Assembly (NCBI RefSeq): GCF_002237595.1
Contig: NZ_CP022529.1
Location: 1,674,001-1,738,000 of the forward strand
Length of the DNA: 64,000 nt
From: Labrenzia sp. VG12
GTDB lineage: Bacteria; Pseudomonadota; Alphaproteobacteria; Rhizobiales; Stappiaceae
Direction: 5' to 3'
A program made the position numbers and the translations under genes. The first letter of the stretch is position 1, and each line of letters begins with the position of its first letter. Shown piece after piece: positions 56,302 through 64,000 of this stretch. The notes under the pieces were generated by a model. That model was not told the origin of the DNA and ran no database searches. It saw nothing but the letters and a program-made list of their open reading frames with translations.

Positions 56302-57000
56302 TTACTCGCCAGCAACGCTTGCGAGATCAATCTTCACGCCCGGGCCCATCGTGGAGGACACGGCAATGCGCTTCAGGTAGGAACCTTTTGCACCGGACGG
56401 CTTGGCCTTCTGAACAGCGTCGATCAGAGCCTTGACGTTCTCAGAGATCGCTTCTTCGGAGAAGGACACCTTGCCAACGCCGGCATGAACGATACCGGCC
56501 TTTTCGACGCGGAACTGAACAGCGCCGCCCTTGGCGTCGTTGACAGCTGCGGTGACGTCCGGGGTCACGGTGCCGACCTTCGGGTTCGGCATCAGGCCAC
56601 GCGGGCCGAGAACCTTACCGAGACGACCGACGAGCGGCATCATGTCCGGGGTCGCGATGCAGCGATCGAAGTCGATCTTGCCGCTCTGAACTTCCTGGAC
56701 CAGCTCTTCCGCACCAACGATGTCGGCGCCGGCGGCCTTGGCTTCGTCAGCCTTGTCGCCACGCGCAAAGACGGCAACCTTGACGGTCTTGCCGGTGCCG
56801 TTCGGCAGCACACACACGCCGCGGACCATCTGGTCTGCGTGACGCGGGTCAACACCGAGGTTGATCGCCACTTCGACGGTTTCGTCGAACTTGGTCTTGG
56901 ACCGGCCCTTGACCAGACCGATTGCCTCGTCGAGGGCATAGAGCTTGTTGCGGTCGATGCCGTCACGCGCTTCCTTGATACGCTTTCCAACCTTCGCCAT
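56302..57000 (-). CDS. rplA: 50S ribosomal protein L1
   Basis: A 232-residue protein of the mobile L1 stalk that helps release deacylated tRNA. It begins MAKVGKRIKEAR and has the GPRGLMPNPKVGTVT and SSTMGPGVKID segments. In other bacteria L1 represses the L11-L1 mRNA. It starts four bases after the rplK stop. Confidence 0.98.
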   Translation of the reverse strand: MAKVGKRIKEARDGIDRNKLYALDEAIGLVKGRSKTKFDETVEVAINLGVDPRHADQMVRGVCVLPNGTGKTVKVAVFARGDKADEAKAAGADIVGAEELVQEVQSGKIDFDRCIATPDMMPLVGRLGKVLGPRGLMPNPKVGTVTPDVTAAVNDAKGGAVQFRVEKAGIVHAGVGKVSFSEEAISENVKALIDAVQKAKPSGAKGSYLKRIAVSSTMGPGVKIDLASVAGE

Positions 57001-57004
57001 GATC

Positions 57005-57433
57005 TTACCCCTTCACCTCAAGGCCCATGGAACGGGCGGAGCCTTCGACCATCAGCATTGCTGCATCGACGTCGTTGGCGTTCAGGTCCTTCATCTTGGC
57101 TTCTGCGATTTCCTTGACCTGGTCACGGGTCACGGAACCGACAGTGCCGCGGCCCGGGGTCTGGGACCCCTTCTGCAGCTTGGCAGCTTTCTTCAGGAAG
57201 AAGCTGACCGGAGCCGTCTTCACTTCGAACGTGAAGGACTTGTCGGAGTAGTAGGTAATCACGGTCGGGCACGGAGCACCCTTTTCAACATCCTGGGTCT
57301 GCGCGTTGAACGCCTTACAGAATTCCATGATGTTCAGACCACGCTGACCGAGTGCCGGCCCGATGGGCGGCGACGGGGTCGCGGAACCTGCCGGCACCTG
57401 AAGCTTCAGGAAGCCTTCAATTTTCTTCGCCAT
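57005..57433 (-). CDS. rplK: 50S ribosomal protein L11
   Basis: A 142-residue protein at the GTPase centre, needed for the stringent response. The ATG at 57433 (GGAGAG upstream) gives MAKKIEGFLKLQVPAG; four open codons precede it. The proline-rich PSPPIGPALGQRG loop is thiostrepton-associated. It lies 177 bases after nusG. Confidence 0.98.
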   Translation of the reverse strand: MAKKIEGFLKLQVPAGSATPSPPIGPALGQRGLNIMEFCKAFNAQTQDVEKGAPCPTVITYYSDKSFTFEVKTAPVSFFLKKAAKLQKGSQTPGRGTVGSVTRDQVKEIAEAKMKDLNANDVDAAMLMVEGSARSMGLEVKG

Positions 57434-57610
57434 GTGTCTCTCCAATCATTTGCAACCGAACGGCAATCCGGTTGCCTGGGAGGTGGTGGTCTGGTCCTTG
57501 ACGGGACCCGGCGATGAGCCCCAGAACCTTCCACCTTAGGGATCCTGACCCGCACGCTTCAGGAGCGGCATGCCAGGCATTCACGCCACCCTTTCCAGGG
57601 CAGCAAACAG

Positions 57611-58141
57611 TCAGAGCTTGTCGACCTGACCGAATTCCAGTTCGACCGGCGTTGCGCGGCCGAAGATGGACACGGCCACCTTGAGACGTGCGCGCTCGTC
57701 GTCGACTTCCTCGACAAGGCCGGAGAAGGACGCGAACGGACCGTCGGAGACACGCACCTGCTCACCAACCTCGAAGCTGACGGACGGCTTCGGCCGGTCG
57801 ACACCTTCCTGCACCTGGTTGATTATGCGCATTGCCTCTTTTTCCGGGATCGGCATCGGTTTCTGATCCGCGCCCAGGAACCCGGTGACTTTCGGCGTGT
57901 CCTTGATCAGGTGGAACGCCTCGTTCGTCATCTCCATCTTCACCAGGACATAGCCCGGGAAGAATTTTCGCTCCGTGTCGACCTTGCGGCCACGGCGCAC
58001 TTCGACGACCTTTTCCATCGGAACCAGGATTTCCTCAAACAGATCGGTCAAGCCTTTCTGTTCGGCCTTCTCGCGGATGGAATCGGCGACCTTCTTCTCG
58101 AAATTGGAATAGGCGTGCACAATGTACCAGCGCTTGGCCAT
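57611..58141 (-). CDS. nusG: Transcription termination/antitermination protein NusG
   Basis: A 176-residue RNA polymerase-binding factor. The NGN domain (about 1-115) begins MAKRWYIVHAYSNFEKKVA, and the KOW domain (about 125-176) has FEVGEQVRVSDGPFASFSGLVEEV, which binds Rho or S10. It lies 54 bases after secE in the standard order. Confidence 0.98.
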   Translation of the reverse strand: MAKRWYIVHAYSNFEKKVADSIREKAEQKGLTDLFEEILVPMEKVVEVRRGRKVDTERKFFPGYVLVKMEMTNEAFHLIKDTPKVTGFLGADQKPMPIPEKEAMRIINQVQEGVDRPKPSVSFEVGEQVRVSDGPFASFSGLVEEVDDERARLKVAVSIFGRATPVELEFGQVDKL

Positions 58142-58195
58142 GGATTTCAGTTCCGCTTCTTGTTCTTTGTCTTCAAACCGGGGAGCAGCGCAAAA

Positions 58196-58393
58196 TCAGC
58201 TGCCGACACCCAGGATATAGCCGATCCCCCACCCCATCAGCTGGTCAGCCAACAGGAAGAAGATCGAGGCGATCAGCACCATGACGAACACCATGACGGT
58301 GGTCACAGCGGTTTCCTTGCGCGTCGGCCAGGTCACCTTGGACGTTTCGGCGCGCACTTCCTGGATGAATTTAAAGGGATTGGTCTTGGCCAT
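58196..58393 (-). CDS. secE: Protein translocase subunit SecE
   Basis: A 65-residue short form of SecE with an N-terminal amphipathic helix (NPFKFIQEVRAETSKVTWPT) and one membrane segment (about 30-52). It stabilises SecY, encoded 27 kb downstream in the same superoperon. Its length is typical of the class. Confidence 0.97.
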   Translation of the reverse strand: MAKTNPFKFIQEVRAETSKVTWPTRKETAVTTVMVFVMVLIASIFFLLADQLMGWGIGYILGVGS

Positions 58394-58497
58394 TCCGATT
58401 CCGGTCTTTTAAATACGAGTGGGCGCGCGAAAATTCTTCGCGCGCCTCACTCGAGGAAACTCTTTAAGCCCTCGAGGCAAATTAATCAAGAGCTAAA

Positions 58498-58573
58498 TGG
58501 CAGGGGCAGCAGGGTTCGAACCCGCGACCTACGGTTTTGGAGACCGTCGCTCTACCAGCTGAGCTATACCCCT
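58498..58573 (-). tRNA. tRNA-Trp (anticodon CCA)
   Basis: A 76-base cloverleaf with encoded CCA. The acceptor stem is AGGGGTA with TGCCCCT, the D arm AGCTCAGCTGGTAGAGC, the anticodon loop TCTCCAAAA region gives CCA, and the T arm contains GGGTTCGAACCC. It lies between tuf copy 2 and secE. Confidence 0.97.
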
Positions 58574-58682
58574 TCAAGATGTCCGCCTTCAGCGAACCAG
58601 CTCCTGATACCTCCATAAGCCGCACATGGCAACACTTAGGAGGCGGGACCGCCGGGCACAAGCCCGACGGCCCGAAATCATC

Positions 58683-59873
<1,191 letters not shown>

Positions 59874-60040
59874 CGGCGTCGCTCTCTGTCCAATACTCAG
59901 TTCGGTCGATACGGGTCGAGGCGGGCCGCAATCCGGCGCCTTGGACAGATCCGCGAGCGACGAACTACTTCCCGTAGAACTTTTCAGGATTTCCGGGCGA
60001 AAGAGCCTTCCGTTCCGGACACTCCGATCAGCACCCATGA

Positions 60041-60114
60041 TGGAGCGGGTGAAGGGAATCGAACCCTCGTCGTCAGCTTGGAAGGCTGCTGCTCTACCAT
60101 TGAGCTACACCCGC
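60041..60114 (-). tRNA. tRNA-Gly (anticodon TCC)
   Basis: A 74-base cloverleaf with encoded CCA. The acceptor stem is GCGGGTG with CACCCGC, the anticodon loop CTTCCAA gives TCC, and the T arm contains GGGTTCGATTCCC. It precedes tuf copy 2. Confidence 0.97.
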
Positions 60115-60136
60115 ACAACGAGAGAACCAGGAACGA

Positions 60137-60221
60137 TGGTGGAGGAGGTTGGATTCGAACCAACGTAGGCATAGCCAACGGATTTACAGTCCGTCCCCTT
60201 TAGCCACTCGGGCACTCCTCC
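60137..60221 (-). tRNA. tRNA-Tyr (anticodon GTA)
   Basis: An 85-base class II tRNA with a long variable arm and encoded CCA. The acceptor stem is GGAGGAG with CTCCTCC, the anticodon loop CTGTAAA gives GTA, and the T arm has GGTTCGAATCC. It is the first gene of the superoperon. Confidence 0.97.
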
Positions 60222-60304
60222 ATCTCGTCCTGCTTCACGCCGAAGCGATCAGGATGGCTTACCGAAGAGCCCGCCTTGAAGGGGCGAGCAATCCCGTGGC
60301 GCGT

Positions 60305-60333
60305 GTTATGCAGATGCGGACCTCGTGTGTCAA
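60305..60333 (-). promoter_or_regulatory. Predicted promoter of the tRNA-Tyr-tRNA-Gly-tuf transcript
   Basis: On the minus strand TTGACA (60328-60333) and CATAAC (60305-60310) are separated by 17 bases. It lies about 84 bases upstream of tRNA-Tyr. The perfect -35 fits a strong constitutive promoter. Confidence 0.6.
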
Positions 60334-60623
60334 CGCTGATTTTGCAAAGAATTGAACAAAATCATGAGCACGCTCGAAACAGCTGCTTCGAACGCGACGG
60401 AATGCTCTTGCATCCATTCCTCTCACAGTGCCTGGCAACTGCTCGAAAGTCACGGTTTGCCTCAGGTTCTTCCCGTGATTTGCCTCGCACAGCCCGCACC
60501 TGTGGACAACTTTGCCACTGCCCGATTTGCGCAGGGACGCCACGAGCTTGCCTGTCGAGGCTCGCCTGATCCGTCTCAAAAACCGGATTGTGCCGGCGAT
60601 CAGCCTTGCCGGGATTCTTTCAT

Positions 60624-60639
60624 TGTTGTATCTACAACA
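60624..60639. promoter_or_regulatory. Palindromic operator at the marR start
   Basis: TGTTGTA-TC-TACAACA is a perfect 7+2+7 palindrome ending one base before the marR ATG at 60641. TTGTA/TACAA arms are typical MarR-family operators. It overlaps a possible -10 (TATCTA, 60629-60634) that sits 17 bases after TTGCCG (60606-60611), so bound regulator would block transcription. Confidence 0.65.
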
Positions 60640-60640
60640 T

Positions 60641-61141
60641 ATGAGCATATCCCTTGATGACATCGACTTCCTGCATATGGGCCGCACATGCCTGGGCCAT
60701 GCGGCCCGCCGCACGGCCAATCTGCTGACCCGTCATTACAACAGGCATATGGTGGAAGTCGGCCTGGAGCTTACACAGGCGCAGCTGCTGGCGGCCATTG
60801 CCGACGGCTCCGCGTCCTCCGCAGCCGAAATCGCCAGGTTCCTGGGAATCGACCGTTCCACCCTCGCCCGCAATCTCAAGCCGCTTGAGGCTGCCGGCCT
60901 GATCACCCGGCAGGAAGGCCGCGGCCGCAAGGTGCTGCCTGTCCTGACACCGGCGGGTGAGACAAAGGTCATCGAGATCCACCAGACCTGGCTGAAAGCC
61001 CAGGAAGAATTGAACACACTTCTCGGCCCGGAAGGCGCAGACGCGGTGCGCAGCCAGATGTCCGCCCTCAGAAAGGCCGTCCATATCCTGGAAGACAGGG
61101 AGGCGTCTGTCCGTCCCGCTTCTTCCGGCACCCCCACCTAG
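60641..61141 (+). CDS. MarR family transcriptional regulator
   Basis: A 166-residue DNA-binding protein. The winged helix lies about residues 45-110, with recognition helix SSAAEIARFLGIDRSTLARNLKPLE and wing RQEGRGRKVLPVLTPAG. The ends carry dimerisation helices. The ATG at 60641 abuts the operator and has no ribosome-binding site, so the mRNA may be leaderless; an ATG at 60677 is an alternative. Autorepression through the palindrome is likely. The thioesterase 30 bases downstream is the probable co-regulated gene; the inducer is unknown. Confidence 0.9.
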   Translation: MSISLDDIDFLHMGRTCLGHAARRTANLLTRHYNRHMVEVGLELTQAQLLAAIADGSASSAAEIARFLGIDRSTLARNLKPLEAAGLITRQEGRGRKVLPVLTPAGETKVIEIHQTWLKAQEELNTLLGPEGADAVRSQMSALRKAVHILEDREASVRPASSGTPT

Positions 61142-61171
61142 TTCCGTTTCCTTCACTTCAGGATTTTCAAA

Positions 61172-61669
61172 ATGAGCGACACGATTACCGAAAACGGCAA
61201 GACCCACACGCTTGGCGCCCTGCCCAAGAAGGCCTTTCATGAAATGACCGGCCTCGACATCTTTGAACGCATGATGGCGGGCGAATTGCCGGCGCCGCCG
61301 ATCATGGTGCACTCCAATATCCGCATGAAGGCGTTTTCCGACGGCCGCGCCGTCTTTACCGGTCAGCCGGCGAAGGAATTTCTCAACCCGCTCGGCACGG
61401 TTCATGGCGGCTGGATTTCAACGCTGATCGATACGGCCCTGTCCTGCGCGGTCCATACCACGTTGCAGCCCGGCGAGTTCTATACGACCACGTCGCTGAC
61501 CGTGAACATGGTCCGCCCGCTTCAGGCCACCAGCGGTGAAGTCATCTGCGAAGGCCGCATCGTCCATCGCGGCTCGCGCCTTGCCACTTCCGAAGGTGAC
61601 CTGCGCGATGCCAATGGCAAACTGATCGCCCATGGCACGGTCAGCTGCATGATCATGAAGCCGAGCTGA
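61172..61669 (+). CDS. PaaI family thioesterase
   Basis: A 165-residue hot-dog fold thioesterase. The conserved NPLGTVHGGWISTLIDTALSCAV segment holds the HGG motif and catalytic acid region. Such enzymes release free acids from acyl-CoA or phenylacetyl-type CoA thioesters. It follows marR by 30 bases and likely belongs to its operon, which suggests a response to an aromatic or acyl-CoA compound; that link is inference. Confidence 0.87.
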   Translation: MSDTITENGKTHTLGALPKKAFHEMTGLDIFERMMAGELPAPPIMVHSNIRMKAFSDGRAVFTGQPAKEFLNPLGTVHGGWISTLIDTALSCAVHTTLQPGEFYTTTSLTVNMVRPLQATSGEVICEGRIVHRGSRLATSEGDLRDANGKLIAHGTVSCMIMKPS

Positions 61670-61754
61670 ACTGGGCCAATCCATTTATTCCAGGCCGACT
61701 TGTGCATAACATAGGAATGAACGCATTCGTCGGCTCGGAACATTCAGGGGTAGA

Positions 61755-62375
61755 ATGAACGGGAATATTCAAACGCTTCTTCGAATAATCTACGTCGGTT
61801 CTATTCCGCTTCTCATACTCACCTTCATAGGACGCGTTGCATATAATGGTCATTTGGGAGGAGATGCGGTTGATGGATACATCGAAAACAGAAGATATTT
61901 CGTCGAGAGCCTCGGCAATTACACCGAAGTGTCAAAAAGTGCCTATTTCCAATCTCTGATTGTCTCTTATGGGACTGTCACCGCGTGGCTCATTCTCATT
62001 CCCGGGCTCTTCATAAGCGGCAGCCTGTTGGCCTACTTCAAATCAAGATCCCTATACACCAAGAGGCCCTTTCAGCACTACCTTTTGGTGGCGAACCATT
62101 GCGCTTTGCTGCTTTGCTTTGGCACCTTGTATGCACAATTTGTGTTTTGGTATTTTGTCGGCGGCGATGCGTTCGGAAGTTATGTTGAAAACGGCCGGTA
62201 TTTTGTCGAGGATCGCAATGCGTTCACAGAAGTCTCGAGAGAAATCTTTACCCTCGCTCAGGTTATCTCCTATGGGATGGTCGCAACTTGGTTCATATTG
62301 TTTCCTGTCTTCGTCATATGTACCATTTTGCATGAATTTCTAAAGTCCAGGCACCGCGAAGAGTCGCAAGAATAA
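61755..62375 (+). CDS. Membrane protein with an internal tandem duplication
   Basis: A 206-residue inner-membrane protein with four hydrophobic segments (about 8-29, 68-95, 108-135, 168-193). Residues 36-88 and 137-189 are copies of one module at a constant offset of 101 with no gaps. Shared residues include GDA, Y.EN.RYFVE, TEVS and SYG.V.ATW or TAW.IL.P. I do not recognise the family. The gene is AT-richer than its neighbours, suggesting recent transfer. The ribosome-binding region (AGGGG) lies about seven bases before the ATG. Confidence 0.75.
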   Translation: MNGNIQTLLRIIYVGSIPLLILTFIGRVAYNGHLGGDAVDGYIENRRYFVESLGNYTEVSKSAYFQSLIVSYGTVTAWLILIPGLFISGSLLAYFKSRSLYTKRPFQHYLLVANHCALLLCFGTLYAQFVFWYFVGGDAFGSYVENGRYFVEDRNAFTEVSREIFTLAQVISYGMVATWFILFPVFVICTILHEFLKSRHREESQE

Positions 62376-62449
62376 GCCCGCAAACATTCTCATTGACCGT
62401 TGGTACACTTTCCCTTCCCCTCCACCGCGTTTGGGTCTAGAGCTGCGCC

Positions 62450-63265
62450 ATGAGTGACGACAAGAAACCTACCCGCCCGGGCAACAAGCCCGCCTATCGC
62501 GGCAACAAGCGTTTTGCCGGCAAGCCTGCGCCGCGCCGACCCGGCCTGCCACCGGAAGGTCCGGTGCTGCTTTATGGTCTCCACACCGTGGAAGCCGCCT
62601 TTGCCAACACCGACCGCAAGCGGCTGAAGCTTTATGCGACGGAAAATGCGCAGCGCCGCCTGGAAGAGCGGGGCGTCAGGATCGACGTTCCGGTCGAAAC
62701 CATGATGCCGCGCGCGCTTGACCGCATGGTCACCAAGGACGCCGTCCATCAGGGCATGATCCTGGAAGCCGATCCCCTGCCCGCCTATGGCGCAGAGCAC
62801 CTCAAAGGCGCCCGGCTGATCCTGGCCCTCGACCAGGTGACCGACCCGCACAATGTCGGTGCCATCCTGCGCTCCGCCGTCGCCCTTGATGCCGACGCGG
62901 TCGTCACCACCGAACGCCACGCTCCGGAAGAAGGTTCCGTGCTTGCCAAGGCCGCTTCCGGCGCGCTCGACATGATCAAGCATGTGCGTGTGAAGAACAT
63001 GGCCCGCTTCGTCACCGAGATGAAGGACCAGGGCTTCTCCTGCATCGCGCTCGACAGCGACGGGCCAGCAAGCCTTGAAGACACGCCGTTTACCGACAAG
63101 ACCGTGCTGGTGCTCGGCTCGGAAGGCAAAGGCGTGCGGCAAGGCGTGCGCGAAGCCTGTGGCCTCACTGCCCGCCTCGACATGCCCGGCGAGATCCGGT
63201 CCCTCAACGTCTCCAATGCGGCCGTGCTGTCGCTTTATGTGGCGCGCATGAAGATGGGGCTTTGA
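62450..63265 (+). CDS. rlmB: 23S rRNA (guanosine-2'-O-)-methyltransferase RlmB, TrmH/SPOUT family
   Basis: A 271-residue SAM-dependent methyltransferase. A basic N-terminal tail (DKKPTRPGNKPAYRGNKRF) precedes an RNA-binding domain (about 35-105). The knotted SPOUT domain follows, with motif 1 DPHNVGAILRSA, motif 2 LGSEGKGVRQGVRE and motif 3 RSLNVSNAAVLSLY. It methylates the P-loop guanosine of 23S rRNA in the usual RlmB case; TrmH-type tRNA activity is less likely. No partner genes are adjacent. Confidence 0.92.
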   Translation: MSDDKKPTRPGNKPAYRGNKRFAGKPAPRRPGLPPEGPVLLYGLHTVEAAFANTDRKRLKLYATENAQRRLEERGVRIDVPVETMMPRALDRMVTKDAVHQGMILEADPLPAYGAEHLKGARLILALDQVTDPHNVGAILRSAVALDADAVVTTERHAPEEGSVLAKAASGALDMIKHVRVKNMARFVTEMKDQGFSCIALDSDGPASLEDTPFTDKTVLVLGSEGKGVRQGVREACGLTARLDMPGEIRSLNVSNAAVLSLYVARMKMGL

Positions 63266-63363
63266 GCCCCGTCGCGCCTCCCGTCGACTGCTCTTCCCGT
63301 TCCGGGCAAACCCAAGCGCTTCCCGAAAGACGGACACGGTTCCCGATAGAGGGAGAAAACCCG

Positions 63364-64000
63364 CTAAGAGGTCTTCAGACCCCAGGCTTCCGGATCAGAG
63401 CCTGCATAAACTCTTCCAGAGTTTGCACTCTGTGCCCTTCGTTCAACCAATACCCTGGTTCTGTCAGGGGCGATGATCTTCAAAAGATACTGCCTCGCCC
63501 AGGTTTCCCTGGAACTGGCGGCATTGTAGTTTGCAAAACGGTATCCATGCCCTGCAGTGCCGATGTGAATGTCTCCCCCTGACCATTCCTGAGATCGGGA
63601 GTTTCTGTCCAGAACCCTGTTTCTTGTCGGGTCCGGCAGCACATACCCCGTGGCTCTTTTGCTCAGGCGGTCAGCCATTGAGAGAAATCTCTCAACATCG
63701 CGGTCATGATTTTTTTCGTCGCCCTGCAGCCACAATGAAAGCTCTTTTGCGAAGCGCTCTGTGCCCCTCAATTCGTAGATAATAAATCCCGAAACCGCGC
63801 CACCAGCCGCGGAATGTTCATATAGCCGTTGTTCGCAGATTTGAGATTGAAGGTCGCCATATGTGCTGCCCGTTTCTCCAACATCCTGTTTCCGAGGGGT
63901 GTAGGGTTCAGGGACAGGGTATCTTCTCCACTGTCGAAACCGCTTCAAAGGCCACCAGGTTGGGTCCTGCAACCAGGGTGCAAAACCCGCTGCAGTTTTT
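63364..64000 (-). CDS. Unrecognised protein, 5' end outside the window
   Basis: The frame is open to the right edge of the window, so the N terminus is missing; at least 211 residues are encoded here. The visible part begins with an aromatic and basic stretch (FAPWLQDPTWWPLKRFRQWRRYP). Charged helical segments follow, with a C-terminal part containing GTAGHGYRFANYNAASSRE. There is no membrane segment or known motif. A TTG at 63972 could be a start but lacks a ribosome-binding site. Function unknown. Confidence 0.6.
   Translation of the reverse strand, partial: KTAAGFAPWLQDPTWWPLKRFRQWRRYPVPEPYTPRKQDVGETGSTYGDLQSQICEQRLYEHSAAGGAVSGFIIYELRGTERFAKELSLWLQGDEKNHDRDVERFLSMADRLSKRATGYVLPDPTRNRVLDRNSRSQEWSGGDIHIGTAGHGYRFANYNAASSRETWARQYLLKIIAPDRTRVLVERRAQSANSGRVYAGSDPEAWGLKTS

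Larger units (their letters stand above)
60222..60640. other. Divergent region between tRNA-Tyr and marR
   Basis: This stretch of 419 bases contains the leftward tRNA promoter (60305-60333) and, at its right edge, the marR operator and likely promoter. No further gene, repeat or RNA was recognised; open frames between 60352 and 60640 lack ribosome-binding sites and similarity. Confidence 0.5.

Overview
The window is a high-GC alphaproteobacterial chromosome segment. ATP12 and HAD-phosphatase neighbours, a DUF2778 L,D-transpeptidase-like protein, a complete secE-to-rplQ superoperon followed by degQ-rarA, and the style of the r-proteins all fit Hyphomicrobiales (Rhizobiales). A Stappiaceae-like genome (Roseibium/Labrenzia) is my best guess, but this is inference from protein style, not a database match.

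Region 1 (1-8.7 kb): a propionyl-CoA carboxylase beta subunit (minus), then an unusual leaderless OmpA-domain protein. Next comes a compact plus-strand operon of circularly permuted ATP-grasp, alpha-E protein, transglutaminase-like protease and the proteasome-like peptidase Anbu, followed by mgtE. The ligase/peptidase set suggests a peptide-making and peptide-trimming system whose substrate is unknown.

Region 2 (8.7-26.8 kb): accessory and housekeeping genes. A small island of two orphan ORFs lies between imperfect direct repeats. HAD phosphatase-ATP12 is separated from rluC-crcB by three plus-strand genes: the DUF2778 protein, a 56-residue TTG-initiated membrane peptide and a P-loop protein. 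Three tandem sterol-desaturase-like hydroxylases and a large patatin-like protein follow on the minus strand. A class III cyclase is divergent from the patatin gene. Then come rarA, a Deg protease and a chemoreceptor.

Region 3 (26.9-60.3 kb): the translation/transcription superoperon, all on the minus strand. In transcription order it is tRNA-Tyr, tRNA-Gly, tuf, tRNA-Trp, secE, nusG, rplKAJL, rpoBC, a small acidic gene, rpsL, rpsG, fusA, tuf, the S10 and spc blocks with secY and adk, and the alpha block ending at rplQ with a strong terminator. Two nearly identical tuf copies are present.

Region 4 (60.3-64 kb, plus strand except the last gene): a MarR regulator with a perfect palindrome over its probable promoter, a PaaI-type thioesterase, an AT-richer membrane protein built from an internal duplication, rlmB, and an unrecognised gene running off the window end.

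No clearly undescribed system can be demonstrated from the sequence alone. The best leads are the OmpA-domain orphan beside the Anbu operon, the desaturase triplet with the patatin/cyclase pair, and the internally duplicated membrane protein.
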